The notes beneath the pieces are model-generated. The model was given only the letters and a program-made list of their open reading frames with translations, had not been told where the DNA came from and did not search any database. From the NCBI RefSeq assembly GCF_027244095.1, contig NC_069657.1:244692674-244756673 (forward strand): a DNA stretch of 64,000 nt. Direction: 5' to 3'. The position numbers were made by a program, and so were the translations under genes. Below, one piece after another: positions 22,398 to 31,351 of this stretch (position 1 is its first letter; each line of letters opens with the position of its first letter). The DNA comes from Hemicordylus capensis (lineage: Eukaryota > Chordata > Lepidosauria > Squamata > Cordylidae).

Positions 22398-25300
22398 GGA
22401 GGTTTTCAGGCTGAGGCTGAAAGCCATCTGTTGGGGATGTTCTAGCTCTGGAGTTCCTACACTGAGCAGGAGGTTGGCCTAGATAGCCTAAAAGCCTACC
22501 CACCCACCCAGCTCTGTGATTCTACAGCCTTGACAGGAAGGTGATCTCTAGAAATCAGTCAGTGAAGCTTTTCACAGCATAGAGATGTTTGTCACCCATA
22601 GAGATGTTTGTCACACATAACAACTGCCCTTATCATCAGGGGCAGGGAACAGAACATGAACTATGCCCTTTGCAGAACAGTCTGTAAACTCTCCAAGGTG
22701 AAGCTGTGGTAATTATGGGCATGGCATTCTGCAACAGGATTGTAGGTGATTGAAACCAGTGTTGCACAATCTGTGACCCACCAAGCTGAACACAGGCCAC
22801 CAGCCACATGTGGTGAGGCACCAGGGCTCAGTAAACTTCTCTTTTTGCTGCCTGTCTGGAATGTCAGCAAAGAGGGTGGTAGCCCAGCACCTGTGGGCCA
22901 TATAATGATTCATAGCTGGCAGGCTATGTTCAGCTTGATGAGCCATAAACTGAATGGGGACAGTGGATATTTATCTACTGCTTTTCAACAAAAAGTTCCC
23001 CAAGCGGTTTACATAGATATAAACAAACAAACAAATAAAGTAACTGTGCTTAAAGATGCAGCCTTTGTCTCCGTCCTTTCAGTGGTTAAAATAAGTGTCA
23101 GCAAATGACAGCCATAGTTCCCTAAAAGGTGTGATCTGCCCCCTCCTGTGCCAATCCTTTCTCTTTTCCCTACAACCAAATTTTCCCTACAAATTTTCCC
23201 TTTCTCTTTTCCCTACAACCTAGGATTTGCAAACAAACACCCTTGAAAAAATTTGCCAGCCTTATCAAAGCCTTTTCGGAATCCTTTGGGTGCTATGTCT
23301 CAGCAGGAATTTCACAATTTGCTTGAAATGGTTTTGCTTTAGGTGAAATTTGGTGGTAAGTCAAACCCATGCTCCCCCCTGCTAAAAAGAATGAGAGGTA
23401 TGTTCACTCCCTTCCATTCACTTTAACAGAGTTTGTCAGGTGACCTTTCTGGTGGATATTGCCCTAAGCAACTTGAATATGTATACTTCTGAGGGTTCCT
23501 AGGTAACTCAGTTATTGTGGATATTTGATGCAATGTATTTGCTCCACAGATGAAAATGTTATCCTGAAGCCACAATGGGATCAGATTTTGACCTGGAAAG
23601 TATTGCGTCCTGATAGGTTTATTTTACCCAGGCTGTCAGACAGAATGAAAGGAATGGGGAGCTTCCATCGGCACTTCTCATCTCTCAGGGCACTACGTTG
23701 TCTCTGTTGAAAACAGGGAAAGATTAAGCTTAGATTATTTTACCCTGTGGCAAATAGAACAGTCTGGGTTCAATAAGAATAAAAGGTATGAAAGTTTACA
23801 AATGACTCACAGGCAGTAAAATGTCCCCCTGAAAGAGACTCAGCCCAGCAGCTGAAAGGAAGGCAGTTAGGGAGGTATTTAAATCAAAATGCAAAACAGG
23901 ATTCCCTGCATAATTAAAAATAGACTTTCACTGTTGGAAGATGTTTACAAAAACACGCTATAACAAAATGACTCCACTACTTCTGTACAAAAATGAAGTA
24001 ACCCGATACTGCTATGAAAATTCACATCATCAAAATGATCATGATCATGCAACTCACAGTGATAGATCATAAACAATTGTTGTGCATAAATATCTCTCTG
24101 AAGAGATCATGGTAAAAGTCCAAAAATAATGGTTCTTCCCATTGCAATGGCTGCATACACAATGATGAGTTCCACACAACTAGATGACTATAAAGCTAAA
24201 ATAAGCCCAAAACTGTTGCAAATACTGGCAACTGGAAAACAGATTGTCCGAATTTTCTGTTGCCCATTTTCTTCATCAATTCCAGTCAATATGGCAAATT
24301 GCAATATGGCAAAAAGAAACTATAATACGCAAGGCCGTAAATAACAATCCCTATTAAAGACGGAAGAATTCACTTGGGAAGGAGACATGGAGTTTGGAAG
24401 GGAAGGGTGCATGTGCTTCTCTCATTTGTTTTTTCTTCTTCTTCTGAGCTTTCACAGACATCCTCAGAAAGTCTGTAGGTTTTTTGAACCTCTTGGGAAT
24501 ATTGGAGAGAAAAAATGAACTTCAGGTAAGCTGAAAGGAGTTTCTCTCTCACTCTTAGTTGTATATAGAGCAAAATGTAGTCACAGAGAAATATCCATCC
24601 AGTAAATTTGTTGAATTCTGTTGAGAAGATTGCTCCTGTTATATACTTTTAAAAGTTTTACTGAGACCTTCTTAAATGATATTCTTGTCCAGCAACAGGA
24701 TTGATTATAACAATGCAAAAGTAGTTCTCAAAACCATTCCTAGAGGGTAAAGGAAATATCAATTTAGTTTTGGCTCTGGAGCATCAGTCTCCAGGACACA
24801 CTGACAGCCAGCCAGACTAATTTACTCTTTGAGTAGTCCTATTGAAATTAAGTAGTCCTTTATGAACTCTTGAGAAGTACTATTGAGCAACTTAGTCTGG
24901 ATGTCAGTCACTGACCCACATCACAGATCCACAATACAGATCCACCATAAATGGACAATGTCAAGAGCACAGACAGCATATTTAAAAAGAGCCACTGTGG
25001 AAAATGCCAGAATGCTGGCAGAGACATAAAGAGCAGGATTCTCACACTTGTTTGCTTGCTTTTATCTTTCTTTATGACTATTTTAAAATATTGGGGGGGG
25101 GGGTTGGGGGTTAAGATTAACTTTCTTAAAACATGGCATCTACAAAATAAGGCAACTCGCCTGCATTTATTTCTGGGATATCCTTTCTCAGCTCACCGGC
25201 ATCAGCATCTAAGCAACATAATAGTAATAACGTTAAGTTTCCGATCCAGTGGTTCAGGCCTTCTCCATTCTCAAGTCCCCACGAACACAAAATGATAACG

Positions 25301-25514
25301 TTTTGGCAGGACAGTTTTAGTGAGTGCTTACCATCTTTCTGTGTGAAGTGCCTGACCTAAAAGAAGAAGAGAAACATAATGTGGTCATTGTGCTTGGCAG
25401 CTACAGAAAGACACAATAAAGCAGCAACACTCGTGTGAGACTTACCGAAAAGGAGATGCAATGTGCAAAAAGCATTATGAAGCTGAAGAAGTGGGAGACA
25501 GTACTGGAAACCAT
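3868..25514 (-). CDS. MEP1A: Meprin alpha-like astacin metalloprotease, gene B (5' 11 exons; 3' end outside window)
   Basis: A secreted or membrane-attached zinc endopeptidase of the meprin type. Exons (high to low): 25514-25446, 25356-25332, 25208-25161, 23851-23811, 23703-23628, 19798-19681, 18570-18395, 15379-15158, 14961-14815, 10244-10029, 4341-3868. All phases join, giving 537 codons without a stop: signal peptide, propeptide with FQGD (Asp57, zinc-blocking), astacin domain (about 65-258), MAM (about 262-430) and most of MATH. Zinc ligands H154, H158 and H164 and catalytic E155 are in [15 protein letters not shown]. The Met-turn, normally SxMHY, reads SILHY (Leu211). C72 is an extra Cys near the new N terminus, after a PRQR|S-like activation site. 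Intron 3 begins with GC. The exon for the end of MATH is not found left of 3868. The LNAKG and [23 protein letters not shown] blocks (split here) favour MEP1A over MEP1B. It is a diverged paralogue of gene A at 33575-46223. Confidence 0.9.
4342..5030. other. Gene B intron 10, left part
   Basis: Holds three loose copies of a 'cagaagaaggaact' block (4440-4550) and the pentanucleotide array at 4812-4890; otherwise nothing recognised. Confidence 0.5.
4812..4890. repeat. (ATATT)n microsatellite
   Basis: About 16 uninterrupted units of a five-base AT repeat. The open frame through it is an artefact of the repeat. Confidence 0.97.
5031..5166. mobile_element. Palindromic hAT MITE
   Basis: Ends cagtgttcc and ggaacactg; the interior 'gttgactacaactcccag' is mirrored by its complement. 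Flanked by the exact 8-bp repeat gtaggaac (5023-5030, 5167-5174). Confidence 0.88.
5353..5492. mobile_element. Palindromic hAT MITE inside CR1
   Basis: Same family as 5031-5166, with ends cagtgtttcc and gggaacactg. The flanking octamers gttggaag and gttctttg do not match well, so its target duplication has decayed or the ends are slightly off. Confidence 0.75.
5592..5729. mobile_element. Palindromic hAT MITE inside CR1
   Basis: Ends caggcttccccaacct and ggttggggaagcctg, arms with 'ctacaactcccagca'. Exact 8-bp target repeat ctctagag at 5584-5591 and 5730-5737. Confidence 0.88.
6145..9790 (-). mobile_element. L2-clade LINE, near full length, in gene B intron 10
   Basis: The 3' end is the (ATTC)n tail at about 6145-6185, preceded in element sense by 'gtgaaccgccctgagccatt'. 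The reverse transcriptase C-terminal part is open over 329 codons (7340-6351), with [20 protein letters not shown], the catalytic [10 protein letters not shown], and [15 protein letters not shown], an L2 signature. The thumb and finger part is at 7903-7553. The endonuclease is at 9290-8640, with [21 protein letters not shown] and [11 protein letters not shown]. Frame changes separate these blocks, so it is not a working copy. The 5' limit is uncertain: 9300-9790 may be its 5' UTR. About 42 bases are duplicated in tandem at 8223-8306. It lies opposite in sense to the related copy at 11340-13235. Confidence 0.88.
9791..10028. other. Gene B intron 10, right end
   Basis: Unique sequence between the L2 copy and exon 10; nothing recognised. 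Confidence 0.4.
10029..10244 (-). CDS. MEP1A: Gene B exon 10: central MAM domain
   Basis: 216 nt, the same length as in gene A. Acceptor ccacag, donor gtaatt. Encodes [31 protein letters not shown] and [13 protein letters not shown], which align closely with mammalian meprin alpha. Confidence 0.94.
10245..11339. other. Gene B intron 9, left part, no feature recognised
   Basis: Mixed unique sequence. The stretch 10720-11000 has open frames on both strands, but they share no motif with any family I know. Confidence 0.4.
11340..13235 (+). mobile_element. L2-clade LINE, older plus-strand copy in gene B intron 9
   Basis: Reads from the middle of the RT region ([19 protein letters not shown]) through a changed catalytic site ([12 protein letters not shown]) to the 3' end 'ctttgtcttttaaaattgta' and a TAAATAAATAA tail near 13215-13230. 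Many stops and shifts mark it as older than the 6145-9790 copy. It carries an internal tandem duplication of 163 bases (11547-11709 and 11710-11872). Confidence 0.82.
11547..11872 (+). repeat. 163-bp tandem duplication within the L2 copy
   Basis: The block from 'ctgcatgagatccctcagag' to 'ggctttcggacaggatac' occurs twice head to tail, with only a handful of differences. The sequence after it continues normal L2, so the duplication arose inside the element. Confidence 0.9.
13236..14490. other. Gene B intron 9, right part
   Basis: A poly-A run lies at about 13428-13447. The remainder shows no gene or repeat I can name. Confidence 0.4.
14493..14790 (+). repeat. tRNA-derived SINE
   Basis: The head carries an A-box-like 'tgttgtgcagtggggaagca' and a good B box, agttcgaatcc. 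The body has 'aggcaatggtaaaccactc', and the end 'tggtcgccaggagtcgacac' is a widespread vertebrate SINE tail. It stops about 25 bases from the exon 9 donor at 14815. A piece of the tail of the same family lies inverted at 38114-38185. Confidence 0.75.
14815..14961 (-). CDS. MEP1A: Gene B exon 9: start of MAM
   Basis: 147 nt in both genes. Acceptor cttcag, donor gtaaag. Encodes [20 protein letters not shown] and DDTDWIHKK, the first strands of MAM with its first cysteines. Confidence 0.94.
15158..15379 (-). CDS. MEP1A: Gene B exon 8: astacin C-terminal half, altered Met-turn
   Basis: 222 nt in both genes. Encodes [20 protein letters not shown], then [19 protein letters not shown] and YNC. The Met-turn Met of astacins is CTG (Leu211) here; the last Cys of the catalytic domain is kept. 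Donor gtaagt, acceptor ttacag. Confidence 0.94.
16102..16178. repeat. Compound microsatellite (GT)n(GA)n
   Basis: About 23 GT units pass directly into about 15 GA units. Confidence 0.97.
16289..16325. repeat. (GGT)n microsatellite
   Basis: A short run of GGT/GTG triplets, with two GGC variants at the right end. Confidence 0.9.
16480..17060 (-). mobile_element. CR1-clade LINE fragment (reverse transcriptase)
   Basis: The minus strand at 17044-16724 reads [20 protein letters not shown], then [20 protein letters not shown] and [14 protein letters not shown]. This follows the CR1 RT pattern in which DFSKAFD and PQGSVLGP are the conserved forms; both are worn here. It is a short old fragment. 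Confidence 0.8.
17346..17713. mobile_element. Tc1/mariner-type MITE
   Basis: Ends cagtggtccctc and gagggaccaccg with TA on both sides (17344-17345, 17714-17715). The arms repeat 'gtaagtcgaaaa' motifs in both orientations. A TA target with CAGTGGTCC-type ends points to Tc1/mariner. No transposase frame. Confidence 0.8.
17972..18107. mobile_element. Palindromic hAT MITE
   Basis: Same family as 5031-5166. Flanking octamers tctgtgac and tcggtgac differ at one base. Confidence 0.85.
18395..18570 (-). CDS. MEP1A: Gene B exon 7: astacin zinc site
   Basis: 176 nt in both genes. Encodes [20 protein letters not shown] and [19 protein letters not shown], with zinc ligands H154, H158, H164 and catalytic E155. 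Donor gttggt is unusual but is confirmed by the reading frame into exon 8 and by the matching position in gene A (gtaatg). Acceptor ttcag. Confidence 0.95.
18571..19680. other. Gene B intron 6, left part
   Basis: The minus strand has a 178-codon open frame at 19238-18702, but it has no family motif and lies in GC-rich sequence with a short palindrome at about 19030-19060 (tggactttgg / ccaaagtcca). I do not call it a gene. Confidence 0.4.
19681..19798 (-). CDS. MEP1A: Gene B exon 6: astacin N-terminal half
   Basis: 118 nt in both genes. Encodes [20 protein letters not shown], then [19 protein letters not shown]. The Cys is the first of the four conserved in the domain. Acceptor ctttag, donor gtaagt. 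Confidence 0.94.
19840..19976. mobile_element. Palindromic hAT MITE
   Basis: Left end caggcctgctcaactctggc, right end gctgagtagccctg. Exact target repeat ccataaag at 19832-19839 and 19977-19984. This is the 'ctgctcaact' subfamily, also seen at 32935 and 35268. Confidence 0.88.
19985..21817. other. Gene B intron 5, left part
   Basis: Holds LINE-tail-like AT-rich pieces near 20290-20345 and 21355-21410 ('tttatttatttatcat' followed by 'gatatgttaatctctagg') and the TA-flanked element at 20741-20963. No host exon seen. Confidence 0.45.
20741..20963. mobile_element. Short TA-flanked element with GGGATGTGC ends
   Basis: Left end gggatgtgcccaaac, right end gtttgggcacatctc, TA on both sides (20739-20740 and 20964-20965). 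The ends match those of 41699, 42485 and 61741 in their first nine or so bases. Confidence 0.7.
21818..22215 (+). repeat. SINE with 5S-rRNA-like head, holding a truncated MITE
   Basis: Head 'gaactggtcttgtggtagg', 5S-like core with 'gctaagctaggtc' and 'atgggagac', and tail 'gtctgtgtagacaatactg' to 'cacttcctatgttcc'. The left half and middle of a hAT MITE (about 21934-22017, 'cagggctgctcaacttcggc') sit inside; its right end is gone. Confidence 0.75.
22362..22394. repeat. (TC)n microsatellite
   Basis: About 16 TC units directly before a CR1 tail piece. Confidence 0.95.
22395..22530 (+). repeat. CR1 LINE 3' end
   Basis: Contains 'gaaagccatctgttggggat', 'caggaggttggcctagat' and 'agctctgtgattctacag', the usual order of the CR1 3' untranslated end in reptiles and birds. 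Confidence 0.7.
22531..23627. other. Gene B intron 5, right part
   Basis: A worn LINE tail is at about 22965-23010 ('ctactgcttttcaacaaaa' and 'agcggtttacatag'). Nothing else recognised. Confidence 0.4.
23628..23703 (-). CDS. MEP1A: Gene B exon 5: activation site and mature N terminus
   Basis: 76 nt in both genes. Encodes [19 protein letters not shown] then ILSDSL. Cleavage after RQR would free SALRDEK, at the place where mammalian meprin alpha starts. Cys72 has no partner in gene A. Confidence 0.93.
23811..23851 (-). CDS. MEP1A: Gene B exon 4: propeptide FQGD motif
   Basis: 41 nt in both genes. Encodes [13 protein letters not shown]; the Asp of FxGD is the residue that caps the zinc in astacin zymogens. 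Acceptor tttcag, donor gtgagt. Confidence 0.92.
23852..25160. other. Gene B intron 3
   Basis: Mostly unique AT-rich sequence; a poly-G run is at about 25093-25103. Exon 3 donor is GC, so the intron is of the GC-AG type. Confidence 0.45.
25161..25208 (-). CDS. MEP1A: Gene B exon 3: propeptide, GC donor
   Basis: 48 nt (57 in gene A). Encodes [15 protein letters not shown], matching the meprin alpha propeptide. The donor reads AG|gcgagt. Phase fits exon 2 and exon 4. Acceptor gcttag. Confidence 0.88.
25332..25356 (-). CDS. MEP1A: Gene B exon 2: 25-nt microexon
   Basis: Encodes VRHFTQKD. Same length and phase as gene A exon 2. Acceptor ttttag, donor gtaagc. Confidence 0.85.
25446..25514 (-). 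CDS. MEP1A: Gene B exon 1: signal peptide
   Basis: The ATG at 25514-25512 opens 23 codons with a hydrophobic core ([15 protein letters not shown]) resembling the mammalian meprin alpha signal peptide (FFTLLFAH). Donor gtaagt. An upstream in-frame ATG (about 25675) is possible but would place non-signal sequence first. Confidence 0.88.
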
Positions 25515-25574
25515 GGCTGAAGTGGCTGGGAGAAATCGACCTGCTAATCTCTTATTCTCAGCATATAAAGCAGC

Positions 25575-25592
25575 TTGTTGAACTTTTGCAGT
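25575..25592 (-). promoter_or_regulatory. Possible HNF4/DR1-like site of gene B
   Basis: The minus strand carries gcaaaagttcaa about 65 bases before the ATG, close to the HNF4 consensus CAAAGTTCA with one inserted base. Weak on its own. Confidence 0.3.
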
Positions 25593-27539
25593 GGCACTCA
25601 AGTGAGACAGCTGGAGCCTCCCCCCACCCTTGGGTGTTACCAAAATTACAAACAGTACTTTGCCACGCAATGGCATTTTAGTACCATTGGCTGAAGTCCA
25701 CCTGCAAAACATCTACGTGAGGAACCAGAGCTGTTTGTACTTCCTTATCTTGTGCTGCAGGACCACCTCCAGCAGTGGCTGGAAGCAGGCATGTGTCACA
25801 GTTTGAATTCACCTTGCAGAATCCACACAGCTGTTATCTGTCTGTCAACCTCTTCTCACAAAATTAACTGAAATGAAAAGAAAATCAGTTTTGTAGAAGA
25901 GGATATTTATAAGGGTATCATGGTCTCCGAGCTTAGCCCTCCTCTTTGCTAATAATTTATGTGAGTTCACAGAAACTAAGAAGAGAGGGGACATGACTCT
26001 GATGATCCAATCATGTTTGTCAGTGTCCACCACAGGTTGTGCTACCAGTGCTTCTGAATATCATATGGGCATTCTAAGGATGCTTGCCTGAAGCCCTCAA
26101 ATTCCTAAAAGCGCCCCTCCTACATGATGTTACTGCACCCAATGTGTTACATTAAGTACTTAAGTCTAGCTGGGTTCACTGCTATGGATCTTCAGCTTCC
26201 TATTAAACCTTTGAAATGCTTTTTCCCTTGGGTTAAGCAAGGGACTTGTTTCAGATCAGAAGATTAGGTTGATAATTAACACCCAATTCTATGAAGAAAT
26301 ACACTGCGTACAGATATAACACAATCGTTCTTCAGAATATGCAGCCTCCGTGTTGACTTGGCTGTAAAGTAACTAATGTAATATCATGTCAGTGTCAGCG
26401 GAATTATCATCTTAGCATTTAGAGCAGGGTTTCTCAACGTGTGGGTCCCCAGATATTATTGGACTTCAACTCCCATAATCCCCCGCCCCAGTGGCCTTTG
26501 GCTGGGAATTATGGGAGCTGAAGTCCAATTACATCTGGGGACCCACACGTTGAGAAACCCTGATTTAGAGGAACAACTAAGCAGCATGGCATCAAACAGA
26601 GATGACAAAAATTCCACTGCAGTTAGCAATAAGCCATGAAGACTGATAACCAGAGGGCTGCAACACCAACTCAGAAAAGATGGGGGTGAAAATGAAGGGA
26701 AAGAATCGCCTATGCACTCTGTGAACCAACCCTATGCATGATGGGAGTCAGCCTCCATTATCCTGAAAGCGAGAGCACCATGTCTACAGCATCCTCCGGA
26801 CCTGCCCCTCACCAGTTCCCTAATCCTGTCTCGCGCAAGAGAAATGGACACTTTGTACCCCAACTCCCCTGTGTGGATGGTAACGAGAAAGGGCTTCCAC
26901 CACACACTCCCTGAACCACTATTGAACCAAGGGGAGTTCTACACGGGGAAGAATGGGCCGAGGGTGTTTGATTAATTTTCCAATCTGCCAGAAATTGTAA
27001 ACCAAATCTATCAGCACTGGGCCTGGGTAGACTGAGACCACCACTCCACTCTGTGCATGATACATTTTTGACATTTGCTGCATACCTTGGAAAGAAGCCT
27101 AAAGGGAAAAACACAACATAGACCAGTTCTCTTCACTGTTTTGGAAGTGGGGGCTGCCACCACCAAGTTTCCCGGGGCAGCCCTCCCCCCACTTTTGGAA
27201 GGTGACACTGCCAATTTTTAGGGTACCCCCACCCTGTCCTACCACTGCTTTGCTTAGCCCCTCAGCCTGCCAAAGCTCCACTCACCCCCTCCCGGTGCTG
27301 TGTAATCTGGCCTGGCCCTAGCCCCTGGTTTGCTGCTGTCCCTCTCTTGTTCTCCCTCACCTTCTTCCTGCTTCCGCACCACCTTCCCACTGGTTTGTAC
27401 GGCACTATTTATTTATTTATCATATTTATCTACCACCTGATATATGTATCTCTAGAAATACACTGCATATAAATAGAACACAATCGTTCTTCAGAATATG
27501 CAGCATCAGTGTTGACATGGCTTTAAAGTACAGTAGACA
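25593..27539. other. Intergenic region 5' of gene B
   Basis: Includes the MITE at 26425-26562 and unique sequence. Around 27000-27300 the minus strand has several overlapping open frames without motifs. A near copy of about 60 bases ('cacaatcgttcttcagaata') occurs at both 26324 and 27481. Confidence 0.45.
26425..26562. mobile_element. Palindromic hAT MITE
   Basis: Ends cagggtttctcaacgtgtgg and ccacacgttgagaaaccctg, a perfect 20-base match. Exact target repeat atttagag at 26417-26424 and 26563-26570. The arms are the best preserved of the set. Confidence 0.92.
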
Positions 27540-27540
27540 T

Positions 27541-27584
<44 letters not shown>

Positions 27585-28105
27585 CCTATCTATTTGATTT
27601 CTATACTGCCCTTCCAAAAGTGGCTCAGGGTGGTTTACATTAAAATAAAAACAACTAAAATCAATGAACAGTTAAAATCAGAAACTATAAAAACAACATA
27701 AAACTATTAACAATTTAGAATGTTTAGAATGTAATAAGAACTATTAACAATGTAGAACAATGTTTTTTTTAAAACCCTGGAAAACCAGATTACAGTATTT
27801 CTGCAGGGAGTGCATTCCACAGCCCAGGAGTGGCTACAGAGAAGGCCCGCCTCTGAGTCGCCACCAGATGTGCTAGTGGTAACTGAAGACGGACCTCCTC
27901 AGATGACCTTAACGTGCGGTGGGGATCGTGCAGAAGAAGGCACTCTCTGAGATAACTTGGACCTAAGCCATTCAGGGCTTTAAAGCTAATGACCAGCACT
28001 TTGTATTTTGCCCGAAAAAGAATCGGGAGCCCATGTAACTGTTTCAAGACAGGCATAATATGGTCTCTCCGGGTTGCACCAGAGACCAATCTGTATACCA
28101 CCTGA
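27541..28105 (-). mobile_element. L2-clade LINE 3' fragment
   Basis: The (CTAT)n tail at 27541-27590 marks the 3' end. The minus strand then gives the RT C terminus: RLVSGATRRDHIMPVLKQLH and [20 protein letters not shown]. It is cut at about 28105. Confidence 0.85.
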
Positions 28106-30227
28106 TATATGTATCTATCACTATGGTTGAAGGAGCCCTTACCGCTTGGGGTGGCATGGGAAGGGGTGCATTGACTGCCTGGTGAAAATCCTGGTGTTCT
28201 CGACACCCCAAGCAGTAAGGACTCCTTTAACTGTAGTGCTGCGCAAACCAGTGCGAAGTGGAGCAGAGGCAGGAAGAAGGTGAGGAGGAGCTAGGCACAT
28301 CAACCCCCTTACTGCTGCAGCATGGGAGGCAGATACAGAGCCAGGGGGCTAGTGGCAGCAGGAGGAGGGAGAGGGCAAGTGGCAACCAGAGGCTACTACT
28401 GAGATCTGTGTGGGCTCCTATTGGTCCGTGAGCCACACAATGAAGAACCCTGGTATAGACTGTACCTCTCACCTTCTCTTCCTTTTTGTTTGGACACCAA
28501 AGACACAAACAAGGGAAAGTGAGTTGTGGGCAATGATGAAATCATACATGTTTAAAACAGTATGGCTGCTCTGGAAGTGCCCTTATCATGTGCAATCCAA
28601 ACATAACTCTCATTTTCTTCAAGTCCAACACAGAGCATAAATGTGTGTGGCACTAATTGGCTGGCCTCCTGCAGTCTCACCAAGAAACCTCTCTTGCAAT
28701 CTCTGGAGCAGTATTGCATATTAAAAATTCATTTTATTGACAAGTGAACCGATATATATGCATGGACGTGAACATGCATGTTGTTGTTTTAAAAACAGTC
28801 TGCCTTTGGTTCATGTGATTCTAACATGGAGCCAACAGAGGGCCAGTTCACACACTGATAATGGCATATAGAAAATGTAGGTTGTATAGATGGATGCCCA
28901 GTTATGTGCAATGTTTGTATGGGAGTGTAGATCTGTGACTGAGCAGTTCTATTTAGAATGTGACCTATGTGAAGCAGTTTGGCAGCAGAAGCCCAAAATC
29001 TCATGTGTAGTGTCTCAAAATAAGCTGGGTATGTCCACCAAACTCCCCTCAGACTAGGAGTGCGCATGGAACCGTCTGCTCTGGTTCAGTTCGAGTCCGA
29101 AGTGGTCCTGAACCATACCATACCAGGCCCACTTGAAGCGCCCCCTCTCCTGGGTTTGGTTCAGTCGGGGGCGGGGGGTTCATGAGCTTAATTATTATTA
29201 AAACTACCCCCTCCAGGGGAGTTGTCCAAGGCAGTGGGGGGATCTGCGGAGGTTCCCAGAACTCTGGAAGCCTTACATCTGCTCAACCTTGCTGTAAAGT
29301 ATGTGCCTGCAAATCTGGAGTGTGGGGGATCTTCAGAATCCAAAGAGTCAGTAAATGACTGTACTGGTTTCTAAAGTTAACTGTGTGCCTTTGGCAATTA
29401 GTTTCATTTAACCAACCAAGAATATGGGTTACACAGGTCTGAGGTAGGGGATGTACAAACAGGTTCTATGTCGAACGTGCTAGAAGTCGCACCGATTCGG
29501 TTAGACTGTTTGGGGTCAAATCAAACCATCCCCTGTTGGGTCCAACCCTGGACCAAACCCCTCTGGGTGTTCACAAGATTTTTTTTTTAAATTTTATTTT
29601 TTAAAAAAAACTTATCCCCTCTGAGGCAGCGGCGGCGGGGGGGCATCTGCGGAGTTTCAACCTCACCCCGCCAGCCTCCCTTAGTTCAACCATTTTTTGC
29701 CCTTACCCCCCGTAAAGCATGGTGGCCATTTTGGAGGCCACCACACTCTGCGTGGCCTGGGAGGACCCAGGCCATGCAGAAACCTATTGTGCAGGTGCGG
29801 CAGCCTCCAAAATGACTGCTGCACTGGGGGGAAAGGTTGAAAACCAGCTGAAGAACTAAGGGAGGCCAGCGGGGAGAGGGGGAACCTCAACCGACACAAC
29901 GCCCCTGGTAGGGGTACATTTTTTAAAAACTAAAAATTCCAACAACCTCAAAAACCCCCAGAGAGGTTTCGGTCTGGGGTCAGACCAAGCAGGGGGTGGT
30001 TCAGTTTGACCCCAGACCGAACCCCCCCCCGGGGGGGGGTTCTCAAGGTGGTTTTTCCCCAAAAGGTTTTTTTTAAAAACAACAACAACTTACCCCCTCC
30101 GGGGGAGTTGTCCGAAGCAGTGGGGGGGGGGGTGTTGTGGAGGTTCCCCCTCCCCCACTGGCCTCCCTTAGTTCTTTAGCTGGTTTTCAGTTTACCTCAG
30201 GTTTATCAGCCCGTGGTTTGGCGCTAT
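28106..30227. other. Intergenic, low-complexity and repeat-like
   Basis: 28120-28250 contains an inverted pair ('aaggagcccttaccgcttgg' and 'caagcagtaaggactccttt'). 29050-30200 has several related blocks in both orientations ('taccccctccgggggagttg', 'ggccaccacactctgcg') and long C and G runs, probably broken DNA elements. No host exon found. Confidence 0.45.
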
Positions 30228-31351
30228 TAGGGGTGGATTAAGCTTTTTGCCACTTGTAGGCAACCAAAGATTTGCTGCCGCTCTCCCAACAGAGGCAAAT
30301 TATTCTCAGCAGTATATATCACACACACACATACCCCTCATTTAGGCTTAGTTTATTTTAAACATCCCCCCACCCAGTGACTCATCTTTAAAACACACAC
30401 ACACACGCGTGTGTAAAAATTGTCGGCAGGAAAGGGAGGCACAGGAAGGAGCTGCTGCAGGAGGGGGGAGGGCTGCCAGGGGGCTGTTGCACCATGGCTG
30501 TTGCCCCCCCCCCCACTCATATAAATGCCATAGTGCAACTCACCAACAATTAAAGAAACCCACATGAGACACATGGAGCCCTGGCTCTTCCCACAAAGAA
30601 ACTCCTCGCAACTTCCTTCCATACTGGATGTGGGAGCAAGGAGCAGCCAGCAACTGCCTCCATGCACAGCCGCCCACCAGGCCCTCCTACCATTGTTGTT
30701 TGCTCAGCTCCCTCCCCCCACATGCATGCATGCCTGTACACACAGCCCCCGCAATCTGTCATCAATTGCAGGATGCACAGCTCTTCCACAAGTTCAGGCT
30801 GCCATCCACATACCCCTGCACCCCACATTGCTGAGCTCTCCTCTCCCATCTCTTACCATTGACTGCCCCCCCCCCCCCCGCCTGTGGACGTGGCCTGTTA
30901 GCTCATTACAAACAGACCCCCTTTCCTCATCCTGGTTGCCTAGTCCCTGCCACATCCCGCCCCTTCCAGACCTGGCTCTGCACCACAACCGCTTCTGCCC
31001 AGTGGCCACAAATTGCTCCCCTCCTCCACTCCCGCTCCCTCTCCCCCAGCTCCTCTTCGTTGACTGCGTCGGCGAGGCAGGGCACATGGTCACACACCAA
31101 GCTGTTGGGGAGCTGCCCTTCTACTGGGCCACTGCAGTCCGCTCCTCCCTTGTCTCTCAGTAGTGCGGCATGTAGAAGGCAGGCCTGTGCTGTAGGTCTG
31201 TGAGCCCAGCATGAAAGGTGAGAGGACAGTGGTCAGCCTGGGCAGGGAAGACAGCTGGACAGTGCATGCACCCCACCCTCAAAATTTGCCGCCTCTCAAT
31301 ATTTGCCGCCGTAGGCAAGTGCTTATCTTGCCTATGCCTTAATCTGCCCTG
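30228..31351. mobile_element. hAT-like DNA transposon, non-autonomous
   Basis: Left end taggggtggattaagc, right end gccttaatctgccctg, inverted to one another with changes. Flanking octamers ggcgctat (30220-30227) and ggcgttat (31352-31359) differ at one base. The interior is very C-rich on the plus strand and gives long open frames on both strands (for example 30564-31163), which look like composition and not transposase. Confidence 0.75.

Noticed and set aside
30564-31163. 199-codon plus-strand frame
   Set aside because: It lies inside a hAT element, is rich in Pro/Ser/His, and the opposite strand is open as well; this reflects base composition.
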